Shown: positions 42,859-52,342, numbered from the stretch's first letter. The stretch: DNA of 64,000 nucleotides from Desulfosarcina ovata subsp. ovata (GCF_009689005.1 NZ_AP021879.1:5138652-5202651); one strand, 5' to 3'. Translations and numbers: made by a program. Notes: generated by a model not told the origin, from the sequence alone.

Positions 42859-43748
42859 ATGGAAAAGATCATTATTGTTGAAAATCTGTACAAGGTGTTT
42901 GGACCGTCGCCCAAGGAGATCATACCGATGCTCCAGGCGGGCAAAACAAAAAACCAGATCATGGATCAGACCAAACACGGTATTGGGGTGGCCAATACCA
43001 CATTGAACAGGTGGGGCTCAAAGGATGGGAAGAATCCATGCCCGCACAGCTCAGCGGCGGCATGCAGCAGCGGGTCGGGTTGGCCCGCGCGTTGGCCCTG
43101 GATGCCGACATCATGCTCATGGACGAAGCCTTCAGCGCACTGGATCCGTTGATTCGCAAGAACATGCAGGACGAACTGCTGTCCCTTCAGGAAGACGTTC
43201 AAAAAACGATCATTTTCATCAGCCACGATCTGGATGAAGCCCTGAAACTGGGTGACCGCATCGTGCTGATGAAGGACGGCGCCATTGTTCAGCAGGGCAC
43301 CGCAGAAGAAATTCTCACCAATCCAGCCAACGAGTATGTAGAAAAATTCGTTGAAGAAGTGGACATGACCAAGGTGCTTACCGCCGAGTCGGTGATGGTG
43401 GACTACGGTGAAATGGCCAACGCCAAAACCGATGGTCCCAGGGCGGCGCTTCACAAAATGCGTAAGCTGAAAACATCGAGCATATTTGTCGGCAGGAACC
43501 GCAAACTCGAGGGGATCGTTTTTGCCGATGATGCCTCGAAATTGCTGGAAAGGGGCGAAAAGACCCTTGAGCAGATCATCAAAACGGACATCCCGACCGT
43601 TGCTCCCGACACCGTGGCCAAAGACTTGTTCCCCCTGATGGCTCAACTCAGCTATCCCCTTGCAGTGGTAGACGAAAAACATCGTCTTAAGGGGATCGTT
43701 GTCAAGGGGGCGCTGTTGGGTGCGCTGAGTGAGAACAAAAGTGATTGA
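42859..43748 (+). pseudogene. Glycine-betaine ABC ATPase lacking the Walker A region
   Basis: The start MEKIIIVENLYKVFGPSPKE to GVANTTL is the N terminus of OpuAA/ProV. After about residue 50 (near 43005) the frame changes and sequence resumes at VGLKGWEESMPAQLSGGMQQ (ABC signature), RALALDADIMLMDEAFSALD (Walker B), then two C-terminal CBS-like repeats (VAPDTVAKDLFPLM, HRLKGIVVKGALLG). About 120 residues with the Walker A loop and Q-loop are deleted, and the halves are out of frame. From an internal start (ATG 43011) a 245-residue CBS-containing remnant could be made but it cannot bind ATP normally. Confidence 0.88.
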
Positions 43749-43918
43749 GACAACGACTGCGGGAATATGGCGTTGGGCGGTCTATGACAACATTTGACAA
43801 GGCTGGCCGGTCCAAGGTACGTTCCAGCATCTGTGCAATATATGGACGGTCAGAAATTCCCTGCAATGGGATCAAAGAAAAATTTATCATCTGTGCGCAA
43901 ACAATTATCAGGTCAGTT

Positions 43919-45508
43919 ATGGTGAAATCCAAGTTGACAATTGCAAGCCTCTTGGTCGTTCTTATTTTGCTGCTATTTTATAGTCTTAGAGATTTCAGCA
44001 TCGCCAACGAGGCTTCCAGTGAAGTAAATATTCTTCTTGTCGCTATCTCGGGAGTCGATGAAGGTTTCAAAGAGTGGCAACCGACCATTGATTGCCTGAA
44101 AAAAAATATCCCTGACTTAACATTTAATCTGCTCCCGGTAATTCCAAAAGATTTTGACAGAATCAAATCGCTCGTTGCGTCCGGGACCATTGATTTTGTG
44201 ATTACCCAACCGGCCATGTATGTTGATTTGGAGCTTTCGCATGGTATCAGTAGAATTCTGACCTTGGAGAAGATGGACGGGATTGCCGAGTTCGGCTCGC
44301 TGTTGATTACCGAGAGTGACAGCGATATCCATTCGCTGGCGGATATTAAAAATAAGCGGGTTGCCGGCGTTGCGCCGTTGGGGTTCGGCGGATGGCTGAT
44401 CGGTTATCATGAGATGCTTCAATCCGGTGTAGATCCATATAAGCAGGCGGCTGAAGTCGTTTTCCCAGGAACTCAGAATAAAGTGCTGGATGCCGTACTT
44501 AGCGGTGAAGTCGATCTTGGTGTTATCCGGACAGGAATTCTTGAAAAAGCGATTGCTAAACATCGAATGGACCCTGATGATATCCGTATTATTAATGAGA
44601 AAAGGTATCCGCACTTCAACCAGCGAGTCAGTACGCAACTCTTTCCAGAGTGGGCGTTTGCCAGAACGACAAAAGTGTCCAACGATCTTGCCAACAGGGT
44701 TTCCAGGGTACTTATTTCCATTCCGGCAAATGGTGAAGTGGCACGCAAAGGCAGATATTGGCGCTGGACCATGCCATATGACTATCAACCGGTTCATAAT
44801 TTGTTGAAGGAACTGCGGGTTGGCCCTTACCAGGAATATGGTAAAATCACCTTTGCTGAATTTATCCGACAGCACATCATAACAGTGTCCATTGTTTCCG
44901 TTTTGTCGGTAGTCATTTTGTTATTGTCCATTGTTATCTTCCGATCGAATCGATTGCTCGTCAGTGAAAATGAGCAAAAGGTTCGGGCGTTCAAAGCAAT
45001 GGAGCATATGGCAACCTATGATGAATTGACACAGCTCCCCAACCGCAGATTGTTTTTTGAGTTGTCATTAAAAATTTTTCAAAAAGCACGCCGCGATAAA
45101 AGCAACATCGCTATTTTATACATGGATTTAGATGGATTCAAACGAATTAATGATACCTTTGGCCACAATGTAGGCGATAGGGTTCTTGTCAACACCGCCA
45201 AAATCCTTAAAAAGTGCATTCGTGAAAACGATGTGGTTGCCAGAGTCGGCGGTGATGAATTTGTATGCGTGATACCAGAAGTTGAATCAAGGGAAGCTGT
45301 TGAGAAAGTCATCAACCGTATTATTAAAGCTGTCCCCAAGGCTGCGGAAAAACTGTCACAAAAAAAAGGCTTGGGTATTTCCATTGGTGGATTGTTCTGC
45401 GGTCCTGATCAAGAGGACATTGATAATTTGATCAAGTTATCCGATGATTTGATGTACAAAGCCAAAGCGGCCGGAAAAAACAGATATGTCATTGAGGGAT
45501 TGTCCTGA
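43919..45508 (+). CDS. Membrane diguanylate cyclase with periplasmic PhnD-like sensor
   Basis: Protein of 529 residues from ATG 43919 (MVKSKLTIASLLVVLILLLF, AGGT upstream). TM helix ~6-23; periplasmic phosphonate-binding (PhnD/SsuA-like) domain ~35-300 (VIPKDFDRIKSLVASGTIDF, GVAPLGFGGWLIGYHEMLQS, AVLSGEVDLGVIRTGILEKA); TM helix ~318-340 (IITVSIVSVLSVVILLLSIV); GGDEF domain ~365-525 with LYMDLDGFKRINDTFGHNVG and the intact VGGDEF site. It should make c-di-GMP from two GTP when a small ligand, perhaps a phosphonate or sulfonate, is bound. It follows the wrecked betaine operon. Confidence 0.9.
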   Translation: MVKSKLTIASLLVVLILLLFYSLRDFSIANEASSEVNILLVAISGVDEGFKEWQPTIDCLKKNIPDLTFNLLPVIPKDFDRIKSLVASGTIDFVITQPAMYVDLELSHGISRILTLEKMDGIAEFGSLLITESDSDIHSLADIKNKRVAGVAPLGFGGWLIGYHEMLQSGVDPYKQAAEVVFPGTQNKVLDAVLSGEVDLGVIRTGILEKAIAKHRMDPDDIRIINEKRYPHFNQRVSTQLFPEWAFARTTKVSNDLANRVSRVLISIPANGEVARKGRYWRWTMPYDYQPVHNLLKELRVGPYQEYGKITFAEFIRQHIITVSIVSVLSVVILLLSIVIFRSNRLLVSENEQKVRAFKAMEHMATYDELTQLPNRRLFFELSLKIFQKARRDKSNIAILYMDLDGFKRINDTFGHNVGDRVLVNTAKILKKCIRENDVVARVGGDEFVCVIPEVESREAVEKVINRIIKAVPKAAEKLSQKKGLGISIGGLFCGPDQEDIDNLIKLSDDLMYKAKAAGKNRYVIEGLS

Positions 45509-45608
45509 TGCATGGTTCATCTTTGTACGGGATCCTATTACTGCGATACAGAAACAGGCTTTTATGACAGAAAGGCTGAAGTGGTAATTGACAGAATATG
45601 CAAATGAA

Positions 45609-45638
45609 GGGAAAGGCTTTCACCAAAAGCCATTTCCC
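45609..45638. terminator. Hairpin between convergent genes
   Basis: GGGAAAGGCTTT and AAAGCCATTTCCC pair around a short CACCA loop (one bulged base), between the diguanylate cyclase gene and the convergent livF gene. Likely a shared terminator. Confidence 0.5.
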
Positions 45639-45703
45639 ATTGCAGTCGTTTTTCAGCCTAAGCCCTCCTTGTTCTCAATAAAAACACAAGTTGTAGAATT
45701 CCC

Positions 45704-46405
45704 TCATACCCCAAGGTAACGGGATTTCAGCGTGTCGTCAGCAGTCAGATCTTCGCTGGTCCCCCGCCAGACGATCCGGCCATTTTCCATAATGCAGTGC
45801 CGGTCGGCGATCTGCACCAATGCGTCCAGATTTTTGTCGATCAGCAGGATGGCGTGACCGTTCTCCCTGAGCAGGGTCAGTGCCCGCCAGATCTCCTGGC
45901 GGATCAGGGGCGCCAGGCCTTCGGTGGCCTCGTCGAGGATAAGCAAACGGGGATTGGTCATCAGGGCGCGAACCACGGCCAGCATCTGCTGCTCGCCACC
46001 GGAAAGCTGGTTGCCAAAGTGGCCGAGACGCTCGGCCAGGCGGGGAAAGATGGCCAGCACGCGGTCCAGCGTATAGGGCGTTTTCACGCCCAGGCGGTTG
46101 GCGGCAGTGGCCAGCATATTCTCACGGACGGTCAGGTTGGGGAAGATCTGGCGCCCCTCGGGCACCAGGCCGATCCCCAGGCGGGCGATGGCGTAGCTGG
46201 GCAGGCCATGAATCGCCGTACCCGCAAACGTGATCCGGCCCGACCGGACCGGCGACAGCCCCATGATGGACCGTACCGTGGTGCTCTTGCCCATGCCGTT
46301 GCGGCCCAGAAGGGTCACCACTTCGCCTTCGCAGACCTCAAGGCTGACGCCGAACAGGGCCTGGCTTTTTCCGTAGAAGGTTTCGATATTCTCTACTTCC
46401 AGCAT
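45704..46405 (-). CDS. livF: Branched-chain amino-acid ABC ATPase LivF
   Basis: ATPase of 233 residues. MLEVENIETFYGKSQALFGV, Walker A LLGRNGMGKSTTVR (~31), signature LSGGEQQMLAVVRALM (~133) and Walker B LLILDEATEGLAPLIR (~154). TEGLAP is the LivF-type D-loop. Last gene of livK-H-M-G-F, overlapping livG by 13 bases. It powers uptake of branched-chain amino acids or related solutes (urea, short amides occur in the family). Confidence 0.94.
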   Translation of the reverse strand: MLEVENIETFYGKSQALFGVSLEVCEGEVVTLLGRNGMGKSTTVRSIMGLSPVRSGRITFAGTAIHGLPSYAIARLGIGLVPEGRQIFPNLTVRENMLATAANRLGVKTPYTLDRVLAIFPRLAERLGHFGNQLSGGEQQMLAVVRALMTNPRLLILDEATEGLAPLIRQEIWRALTLLRENGHAILLIDKNLDALVQIADRHCIMENGRIVWRGTSEDLTADDTLKSRYLGV

Positions 46406-47157
46406 GGATCCACCGATTCTCCCAGATAGGCCTGGCGCACGTCGGGATTCTCACGAATCTCCTCAGGCGTGCCGCTGGCGATGGCCCGGCCGTAGACCAG
46501 TACCGTAATCCGGTCGGCCAGGGCGAAAACTGCCGCCATGTCGTGTTCCACCAGCAAAATGGTGACCTCTTTTTTCAGCGTACGGATCAGCTTGGTCAGT
46601 TCCACGGCACCGCCCGGCCCCATACCGGCGTAGGGTTCATCCAGCAGCAGCAATTTGGGGTGGCCGGCCAGGGCCATGCCCACTTCCAGTTGCCGCTTCT
46701 CGCCGTGGGACAGGCTGGCCGCCGGAAGGTCGGCACGCTCGGTCAGCCCCACCCGATCCATGGCCGGGGCCACCGACCGCCGGATCAGGGGATCGTCGGC
46801 AGCCTTTCTCCAGAATCGGAAACTATGCCCATTGTGGGCCTGGATGGCCAGTGAGAAATTCTGGCGGACCGTCAGGGATTCGAAGACCGAGGTAATCTGG
46901 TAGGAACGCGCCAGCCCCAGCCGCGCCCGGCGATGGATGGGCATGCGGGTGACCGTCCGGCCGTCGAAAACGATGCGGCCGCTGTCCGGTAACTGCTCCC
47001 CGCAAAGCTGGTTCAGGGCCGTGGTCTTGCCGGCACCGTTGGGGCCGATCAGGGCGTGCAGTTCGCCACGGCGCAGCGCAATGGAAAAATTGTCGCTGGC
47101 CCGCAGGGCACCGTAGGTTTTGACCAGCGATTGCGCATCGAGCAGGCGATCAGCCAT
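46393..47157 (-). CDS. livG: Branched-chain amino-acid ABC ATPase LivG
   Basis: ATPase of 254 residues from ATG 47157 (MADRLLDAQSLVKTYGALRA), chosen because GGAGG lies ~11 bases before it and only 2 before the alternative ATG at 47166. Walker A IGPNGAGKTTALNQ (~36), signature LSHGEKRQLEVGMALA (~158), Walker B LLLLDEPYAGMGPG (~179). Overlaps the livM stop by 8 bases. Partner of LivF. Confidence 0.94.
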   Translation of the reverse strand: MADRLLDAQSLVKTYGALRASDNFSIALRRGELHALIGPNGAGKTTALNQLCGEQLPDSGRIVFDGRTVTRMPIHRRARLGLARSYQITSVFESLTVRQNFSLAIQAHNGHSFRFWRKAADDPLIRRSVAPAMDRVGLTERADLPAASLSHGEKRQLEVGMALAGHPKLLLLDEPYAGMGPGGAVELTKLIRTLKKEVTILLVEHDMAAVFALADRITVLVYGRAIASGTPEEIRENPDVRQAYLGESVDPCWK

Positions 47158-48139
47158 GATTGCCATTGCCTCCGATAATGACGCCGTAAATGCCCCGTTT
47201 GGCAAACAGCACCACCAGGACCAGAAACGGGCCCAGGTAGACCATCCAGTGTTCGGTATAGATGGAGAGGAATTCTTCCACGAGAAGCAGGGCGGCGGCA
47301 CCCACCACCGGTCCGAAGAGGGTACCCATGCCGCCAAGCAGCACCATGACCAGAATCTCACCGGAACGGGTCCAGTGCATCAGGCCGGGGCTGACATATT
47401 CGGTCTGATTGGCGATCAGGGCACCGGCCAGGCCGGCACCGGCACCGGCAATGATGAAGCAGACCAGCCGGTAGCGGAAAGTGGCAAACCCCATGGATTT
47501 CATGCGCCGCTCGTTCTCCCGGCAGCCCCGGATCACCATGCCGAAACGCGAGTCGACCAGCCGGCAGGCAAAGCAGAGAAACAATCCCAGGGCGGCCAGG
47601 CAGACGTAGTAGAACTGATGGTCGGCAGCCAGGTCGACACCGGGAACGGTGTTGCGCATGAAAAGACTGATGCCGTCATCGCCACCATAGGCTTCCAGGG
47701 ACACAAAAAAGTAATAGAGCATCTGGGCGAAGGCCAGGGTGATCATGATAAAGTGCATGCCGCTGGTGCGCAGGCTCAGGCTTCCGATCACCGCAGCGGC
47801 CAGCGCGGCCAGCACTACCGCGGCCGGCCACGCCACCAGGGCACGCTCGCTGCCGTTGATCACCACCGGCCAGCTCAGGACGGATGTTCCGTCGACGGCG
47901 TGCATGGAGAGAATGCAGACCACATAGGCACCGATACCGAAAAAAGCGGCATGGCCCAGGCTGACCAGGCCCCCGAAACCGAGCATCAGATCGAGGCTGA
48001 CCGCGGCCAGGGCATAGATCAGGATGCGACTGAAAAGGGTCACCAGATAGGGCTCACCGGCCATTGTGGCAATCACCGGCAGGGTAAGAAAAAACAGCGT
48101 CCCCACGGCGATGGAAATATTCTGGCGAGTCATGCGCAT
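47150..48139 (-). CDS. livM: Branched-chain amino-acid ABC permease LivM
   Basis: Inner-membrane permease of about 329 residues. LDLMLGFGGLVSLGHAAFFG (~52-71) is the LivM hallmark, with ~9 hydrophobic segments and the EAA-like block RFGMVIRGCRENERRMKSMG. The start is set at ATG 48139 (MRMTRQNISIAVGTLFFL); ATG 48133 is possible, and the longer frame to 48217 overlaps livH and lacks similarity. Intact. Confidence 0.92.
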   Translation of the reverse strand: MRMTRQNISIAVGTLFFLTLPVIATMAGEPYLVTLFSRILIYALAAVSLDLMLGFGGLVSLGHAAFFGIGAYVVCILSMHAVDGTSVLSWPVVINGSERALVAWPAAVVLAALAAAVIGSLSLRTSGMHFIMITLAFAQMLYYFFVSLEAYGGDDGISLFMRNTVPGVDLAADHQFYYVCLAALGLFLCFACRLVDSRFGMVIRGCRENERRMKSMGFATFRYRLVCFIIAGAGAGLAGALIANQTEYVSPGLMHWTRSGEILVMVLLGGMGTLFGPVVGAAALLLVEEFLSIYTEHWMVYLGPFLVLVVLFAKRGIYGVIIGGNGNHG

Positions 48140-48180
48140 TTGCCGCTCATTTGGCCTTCGAGGGTTCCCGGCAGGAGGTT

Positions 48181-49095
48181 TCAGCCATGGGCCGGTATCA
48201 GTCCCCTGGGACGCCACACCAGCACCAGCGCCATCAGGATGTAAACCAACATGGAGGCCAGTGACGCCGCCACCCCGTCGGCAACCGCCGCCGACAGGAA
48301 GATCCGGAAGAGTGCCGGCAAAAATGCCCGTCCCAGGGTATCGGCCATCCCCACGAGCAGGGCGCCGACCAGGGCGCCGCGGATGGAGCCAATGCCGCCG
48401 ATGACGATCACCACAAAGGTAAGGATCAGGATGCTCTCGCCCATGCCGGCCTCCACGGCCAGGATCGGCCCGGCCATTACCCCGGCCAGACCGGCCAGCA
48501 GGGTTCCCAGCCCGAACACCAGGGTGTAGAGCAGGCGGATGTTCACCCCCAGCGCGCCGGCCATCTCGCGGTTGCTGGCGCCGGCCCGGATCTGCATGCC
48601 GACGCGAGTGTGCGCAAACAGCAGATAGAGCAGGACGCCCACCAGGATTCCCACGGCAATGACCGCCAAACGGTAGCTGGGATAGGGCACGCCGGGGATC
48701 AGTTCGACGCTGCCGGCCAGCCAGGCCGGCACATCCATGAAAAGCGGCTGGCGTCCCCAGACCATGCGGGTCAGCTCGTTGAAAAACATGATCAGCCCGA
48801 AGGTGGCCAGCACCTGATCCAGGTGATCCTTCTTGTAAAGCCTTCGCAGAACCAGCATTTCGACCAGCATGCCCACCAGGGCTGCCGCCGGCAGGGCGGC
48901 CAACAGCCCCAGGAGAAAAGAGCCGCTGCGGGCGGTCACCGTGGCGGCCACATAGGCACCGATCATGTAAAAGGAGCCGTGGGCCAGGTTGATCACCTGC
49001 ATAATGCCGAAAACCAGGGTCAGCCCGGCAGACATCAGAAAAAGGGTGATGCCCAGCTGGAGGCCGTTGAGCAGTTGTTCGAGAAACAGGAGCAT
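48181..49095 (-). CDS. livH: Branched-chain amino-acid ABC permease LivH
   Basis: Inner-membrane permease of 304 residues. FLEQLLNGLQLGITLFLMSA then GLTLVFGIMQVINLAHGSFY (~20-40) is the LivH signature; IRAGASNREMAGALGVNIRL (~187-206) is the EAA loop contacting the ATPases. About eight hydrophobic segments. Intact; forms the translocation pore with LivM. The gap to livM is ~40 bases. Confidence 0.94.
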   Translation of the reverse strand: MLLFLEQLLNGLQLGITLFLMSAGLTLVFGIMQVINLAHGSFYMIGAYVAATVTARSGSFLLGLLAALPAAALVGMLVEMLVLRRLYKKDHLDQVLATFGLIMFFNELTRMVWGRQPLFMDVPAWLAGSVELIPGVPYPSYRLAVIAVGILVGVLLYLLFAHTRVGMQIRAGASNREMAGALGVNIRLLYTLVFGLGTLLAGLAGVMAGPILAVEAGMGESILILTFVVIVIGGIGSIRGALVGALLVGMADTLGRAFLPALFRIFLSAAVADGVAASLASMLVYILMALVLVWRPRGLIPAHG

Positions 49096-49115
49096 GGAGC
49101 GGGATCAGTCCATTA

Positions 49116-50288
49116 TCATTTCATTTTACACTCGTCCACGTATACATTGCTGTGATCGGTAAAGACCGCTTTCAGGGTCTTGTTGGTGTAGGTGCCGTCT
49201 TCGGTCTTGACCACCTCGCGGATATAGAGGTTCTGGATGGGGTGCTGATTGGCCGAGAAGGCGAACTTTCCGCGTATGCTGTCGAAATCGGCACTGCGGA
49301 TGGCGCTGCGCAGGGCGGCCAGATCGTCAACCTTGCCGTTTACCTTTTTCAGGGCGCTGCCCAGCAGCCGGGCGGCTTCATAGCCCTGGCTGGCGTAGAG
49401 CGTGGGGGTGCGGCCGTGGGCCTTGCGGAAGGCGTCGACAAACAGGTGGTTGGCCGGAAAATCCAGATCGTGGGTCCATTGGGAGCCGTTTTTGACGCCG
49501 ATGGCCGTATCCTTGACCGCCTGCAGCAGGCGTTCGTCAAAGGAGAAGGCCGGGCCGAAAACGGGAATGGTCCGGTTCAGTTCCGCCTGGGTATACTGCT
49601 TGAGAAAATTGATCCCCATTCCGCCGGGCAGGAAGAAGTAGACCGCGTCCGGCGCGGCGGCGCGCAGGGCGGCGATCTCGGCCGCATAGTCGGACTGGCC
49701 CAGCTTGGTGTAGACCTCACCGGCAAGCGTTCCCGTGTAGTAGCGTTTGAAGCCACCCAGATGATCCTTACCGGCCGGATAGTTGGGCGCCAGCAGGTAG
49801 ACATTCTTGAATCCGGCGTCGCTCACATATTTACCCACGACTTCGTCCGGGTTGTCGTTCTGGTAGGCCACGTTAAAGTAGTTGGCATGGCACCCCTTCC
49901 CGGCCAGCAGGCTCGGCCCGGCATTGGTGCTCACATAGATCATATCCTGGCGGACCACCTTGGGCACCACGGCAATGGCCACGTTGGAGAAAACAATGCC
50001 GGTGAGGATTTTCACCCCATCGCGTTTGATGAAGCGGTCGGCGATCTGTTTGGCCTTTTCCGGTTTGCGGCCGTCGTCATCCACGAGTAATTCCACCGGG
50101 ATGCCGCCCAACCGGCCGTCTTCCATATCGATGGCCAGTTGAAAGCCGTCACGGGTCTCTTCGCCCAGATAGCCGGCCTTGGTGGAAAGTGTGGTGATCA
50201 TACCAATTTTGACCGCTTCCATCGCCTGGCAGGGACCGGCCGCCACCAGGGCCAGCATCATTGCAACAAGCACTGAACGCTTCATCAT
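49116..50288 (-). CDS. livK: Branched-chain amino-acid-type ABC binding protein LivK
   Basis: Periplasmic binding protein (peripla_BP_6) of about 390 residues. Signal peptide MMKRSVLVAMMLALVAAGPC then QAMEAVKIGM; the TAT/Sec-type cut after CQA is likely. Blocks IGMITTLSTKAGYLGEETRD, GIVFSNVAIAVVPKVVRQDM, SQGYEAARLLGSALKKVNGK. The start at 50288 has AAGGAG 5 bases upstream. First gene of the liv operon. Specificity for leucine/isoleucine/valine is not provable from sequence; aromatic or amide substrates occur in this family. Confidence 0.92.
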   Translation of the reverse strand: MMKRSVLVAMMLALVAAGPCQAMEAVKIGMITTLSTKAGYLGEETRDGFQLAIDMEDGRLGGIPVELLVDDDGRKPEKAKQIADRFIKRDGVKILTGIVFSNVAIAVVPKVVRQDMIYVSTNAGPSLLAGKGCHANYFNVAYQNDNPDEVVGKYVSDAGFKNVYLLAPNYPAGKDHLGGFKRYYTGTLAGEVYTKLGQSDYAAEIAALRAAAPDAVYFFLPGGMGINFLKQYTQAELNRTIPVFGPAFSFDERLLQAVKDTAIGVKNGSQWTHDLDFPANHLFVDAFRKAHGRTPTLYASQGYEAARLLGSALKKVNGKVDDLAALRSAIRSADFDSIRGKFAFSANQHPIQNLYIREVVKTEDGTYTNKTLKAVFTDHSNVYVDECKMK

Positions 50289-50389
50289 TCTCTCTCCTTT
50301 TCCAAGCAGTTGTCGATTCTCAAATCCGCACCGAACGTTACTATTTAAAGAAACAGGCATTATTATGCAAGCGCTAATTTGGGTGGTTT

Positions 50390-50485
50390 CAGGGTGACCG
50401 CATGTAACTCAGGTTTATCGAAATCGAAGTCGAAGTCGAAATCGACGATGTATATTGGAATCACTGCCAAGGTCACATGCGATTG
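50390..50485. repeat. Short MITE-like element with GTCGAA/ATCGAA repeats
   Basis: Starts CAGGGTGACCGCATGTAACT, close to the MITE terminus CAGGGCAATCGCATGTAACT at 57061, and ends in GGTCACATGCGATTG, roughly inverted. Between them 50417-50446 is a run of CGAAAT/CGAAGT hexamer units. The gap 50289-50578 otherwise holds no gene. Likely a shortened relative of the MITE family. Confidence 0.5.
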
Positions 50486-50578
50486 TTTTGTTTGCCCACA
50501 CTGCCGGGGTTGCCAAAACGGCGGAATTGTCCAATATTGGGCATTGGAAAAAAGACCGCAACGATTCAGGAAAAGCGC

Positions 50579-50992
50579 ATGCTTGAAATCAACAGCCGAC
50601 TGGCCATACCGGACCATGAAATCGAAATCAGCGCCATCCGTGCCCAGGGCGCCGGCGGGCAGAACGTCAACAAAGTGGCCTCGGCGGTTCACCTGCGCTT
50701 CGACATCCGGGCATCGTCGCTGCCCGATGGGTGCAAGGCCGCCCTGCTGTCATGCCGAGACCGGCGCATCACCAAGGCCGGCGTCATCGTGATCAAGGCC
50801 CAGGAACACCGCACCTTTGAAAAAAACCGCGCGGCGGCCTGCCAGCGGCTGGCGGATCTGATCCGGTCGGCCACCCGGCCAATCAAACGGCGGCGCCCCA
50901 CCCGGCCCCGTCGGAGCGCCGTGGAACGGCGCATGGACAGCAAGGTGAAACGGGGGCGGATTAAAGCGCTGCGCCGCAAGGTTTCCTTCTGA
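50579..50992 (+). CDS. arfB: Peptidyl-tRNA hydrolase ArfB-type rescue factor
   Basis: Protein of 137 residues that releases stalled ribosomes by hydrolysing peptidyl-tRNA in the ribosomal A site. The GGQ loop is in AQGAGGQNVNKVASAVHLRF (~23-42), and the basic C-terminal tail (RPIKRRRPTRPRRSAVERRM onward), which enters the mRNA channel in ArfB, is present. The start at 50579 (MLEINSRLAIPDHEIEISAI) has AGGA about 7 bases upstream; the longer frame includes repeat sequence. Intact. Confidence 0.93.
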   Translation: MLEINSRLAIPDHEIEISAIRAQGAGGQNVNKVASAVHLRFDIRASSLPDGCKAALLSCRDRRITKAGVIVIKAQEHRTFEKNRAAACQRLADLIRSATRPIKRRRPTRPRRSAVERRMDSKVKRGRIKALRRKVSF

Positions 50993-51112
50993 CCGATCGC
51001 TGAACGGCAACGTTCGTATGATTACCGATTCGCAGGTCTCCATGCAGGAGCAAAATTTTTTTTGCCCCTGCACGGCCCATGCAACCGGCACCATGAATGG
51101 AATAAAACGATC

Positions 51113-51478
51113 ATGACACGTAACCATCAACGGGATACCCGGCTGGTCTACTCCACCGAACATGGCGGCACCTGTCCCCAATGCAACCAGAAGCTCGATC
51201 GCTGCCGTTGTGGGAAAAACCCGGCACGACCCGCCGGCGACGGCATCGTCCGGGTCAGCCGCGCCACCAAGGGCCGCAAGGGCAAAGGGGTAAGCGTGAT
51301 CACCGGCATCCCCGCGGACGACAGCGAACTCAAACAGGTGGCCAAGGTACTCAAGCAGAAGTGCGGCAGCGGCGGGACGGTCAAATCCGGAACCATCGAG
51401 ATCCAGGGGGATCACCGGAATCTGTTGGTCGCCGAACTGAAAGGCATGGGCTACACGGTCAAGCGGTCGGGCGGCTGA
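51113..51478 (+). CDS. SUI1-family translation initiation-factor-like protein (YciH-type)
   Basis: Protein of 121 residues. A small zinc-ribbon-like N terminus (CPQCNQKLDRCRCGK) is followed by an eIF1/SUI1 fold: KGRKGKGVSVITGIPADDSE then LKQVAKVLKQKCGSGGTVKS and GTIEIQGDH. Bacterial YciH-like proteins affect start-site fidelity; function in this group is unproven. ATG at 51113 begins MTRNHQRDTRLVYSTEHGG. It sits with arfB, so both neighbours concern translation. Confidence 0.92.
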   Translation: MTRNHQRDTRLVYSTEHGGTCPQCNQKLDRCRCGKNPARPAGDGIVRVSRATKGRKGKGVSVITGIPADDSELKQVAKVLKQKCGSGGTVKSGTIEIQGDHRNLLVAELKGMGYTVKRSGG

Positions 51479-51658
51479 AAAAAGCGATCCCGGCCGGCCA
51501 TTCGGGTTTGAATCGGGGTTGAGAAAACCGCTGTCCGACCGATTAGATCATTATGATCCGCCACAGAAGGCGCTTTGCCAGACACAGGCTCGTGTTCTGT
51601 TTACAAACAGGCCAAGGGGGGCATTCATGGATGGACACGATGATAACGGGAGAACACC

Positions 51659-52342
51659 GTGAATACGATAAGCAAAGAGCATAGCGGACCCAATGGGGTC
51701 CGGGGGATTATATTCGACCTGGACGGCACGCTGCTGAACACATTGGCCGACATCGGCGATTCGATCAACGCCATGCTGGCCGAATACGGATTTCCCGGCC
51801 ACACCATGGACGACTACCGCCGTTTCATCGGCAACGGCATCCGCATGCTGGTGATGCGCGCCCTGCCCATCGAAGGCCGCTCCAGTGAAATGATGGATCG
51901 GTGCGTCCAGCGCGCCCGCGAGCGCTACTGGGACAACTGGAACCGCAAAACACGTCCCTACGACGGCATCAATGAGCTGATCGATGCCCTTGAAACAAAG
52001 GGCCTGCCCAAGGCCGTGCTCTCCAACAAGCCCCACGATTTCACCGTTCGCTACATTGACGAATATTTTAAAGGCCGGCACTTCAGTGTGGTCCTGGGAC
52101 AAAGCGAACGGTTCCCGGTCAAGCCCGACCCCGCATCGGCTCTGGAAATCGCCCGGCAGCTGGACCTGCCCCCGTCCACGATTCTTTTCGTGGGCGACAG
52201 CATCGTGGACGTACAGACGGCAACGGCGGCAGGGATGCGCCCGGTGGGCGTCGGCTGGGGGTTCAAAGGCACCGGGGACCTGAAAGTCAACGGCTGCCCG
52301 ACAATCGTCGAGCATCCGCTGGACATTTTAGGGCTTATTTGA
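51659..52342 (+). CDS. Phosphoglycolate-phosphatase-like HAD hydrolase
   Basis: Protein of 227 residues, HAD superfamily subclass IA. Motif I GIIFDLDGTLLNTLADIG (~16-33, nucleophile Asp then Asp), motif II VLSNKP (~118), motif III lysine in PVKPDP (~154) and motif IV ILFVGDSIVDVQTATAAGMR (~173-192). It probably dephosphorylates 2-phosphoglycolate from DNA repair or another small phosphate. GTG start with GGGAG about 7 bases upstream. Downstream lie REP hairpins. Confidence 0.92.
   Translation: MNTISKEHSGPNGVRGIIFDLDGTLLNTLADIGDSINAMLAEYGFPGHTMDDYRRFIGNGIRMLVMRALPIEGRSSEMMDRCVQRARERYWDNWNRKTRPYDGINELIDALETKGLPKAVLSNKPHDFTVRYIDEYFKGRHFSVVLGQSERFPVKPDPASALEIARQLDLPPSTILFVGDSIVDVQTATAAGMRPVGVGWGFKGTGDLKVNGCPTIVEHPLDILGLI

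Noticed and set aside
50417..50446. CRISPR-like or tandem repeat of CGAAAT/CGAAGT units
   Set aside because: Only about 30 bases of hexamer units, no spacers; it is a microsatellite-like part of a MITE-like element.
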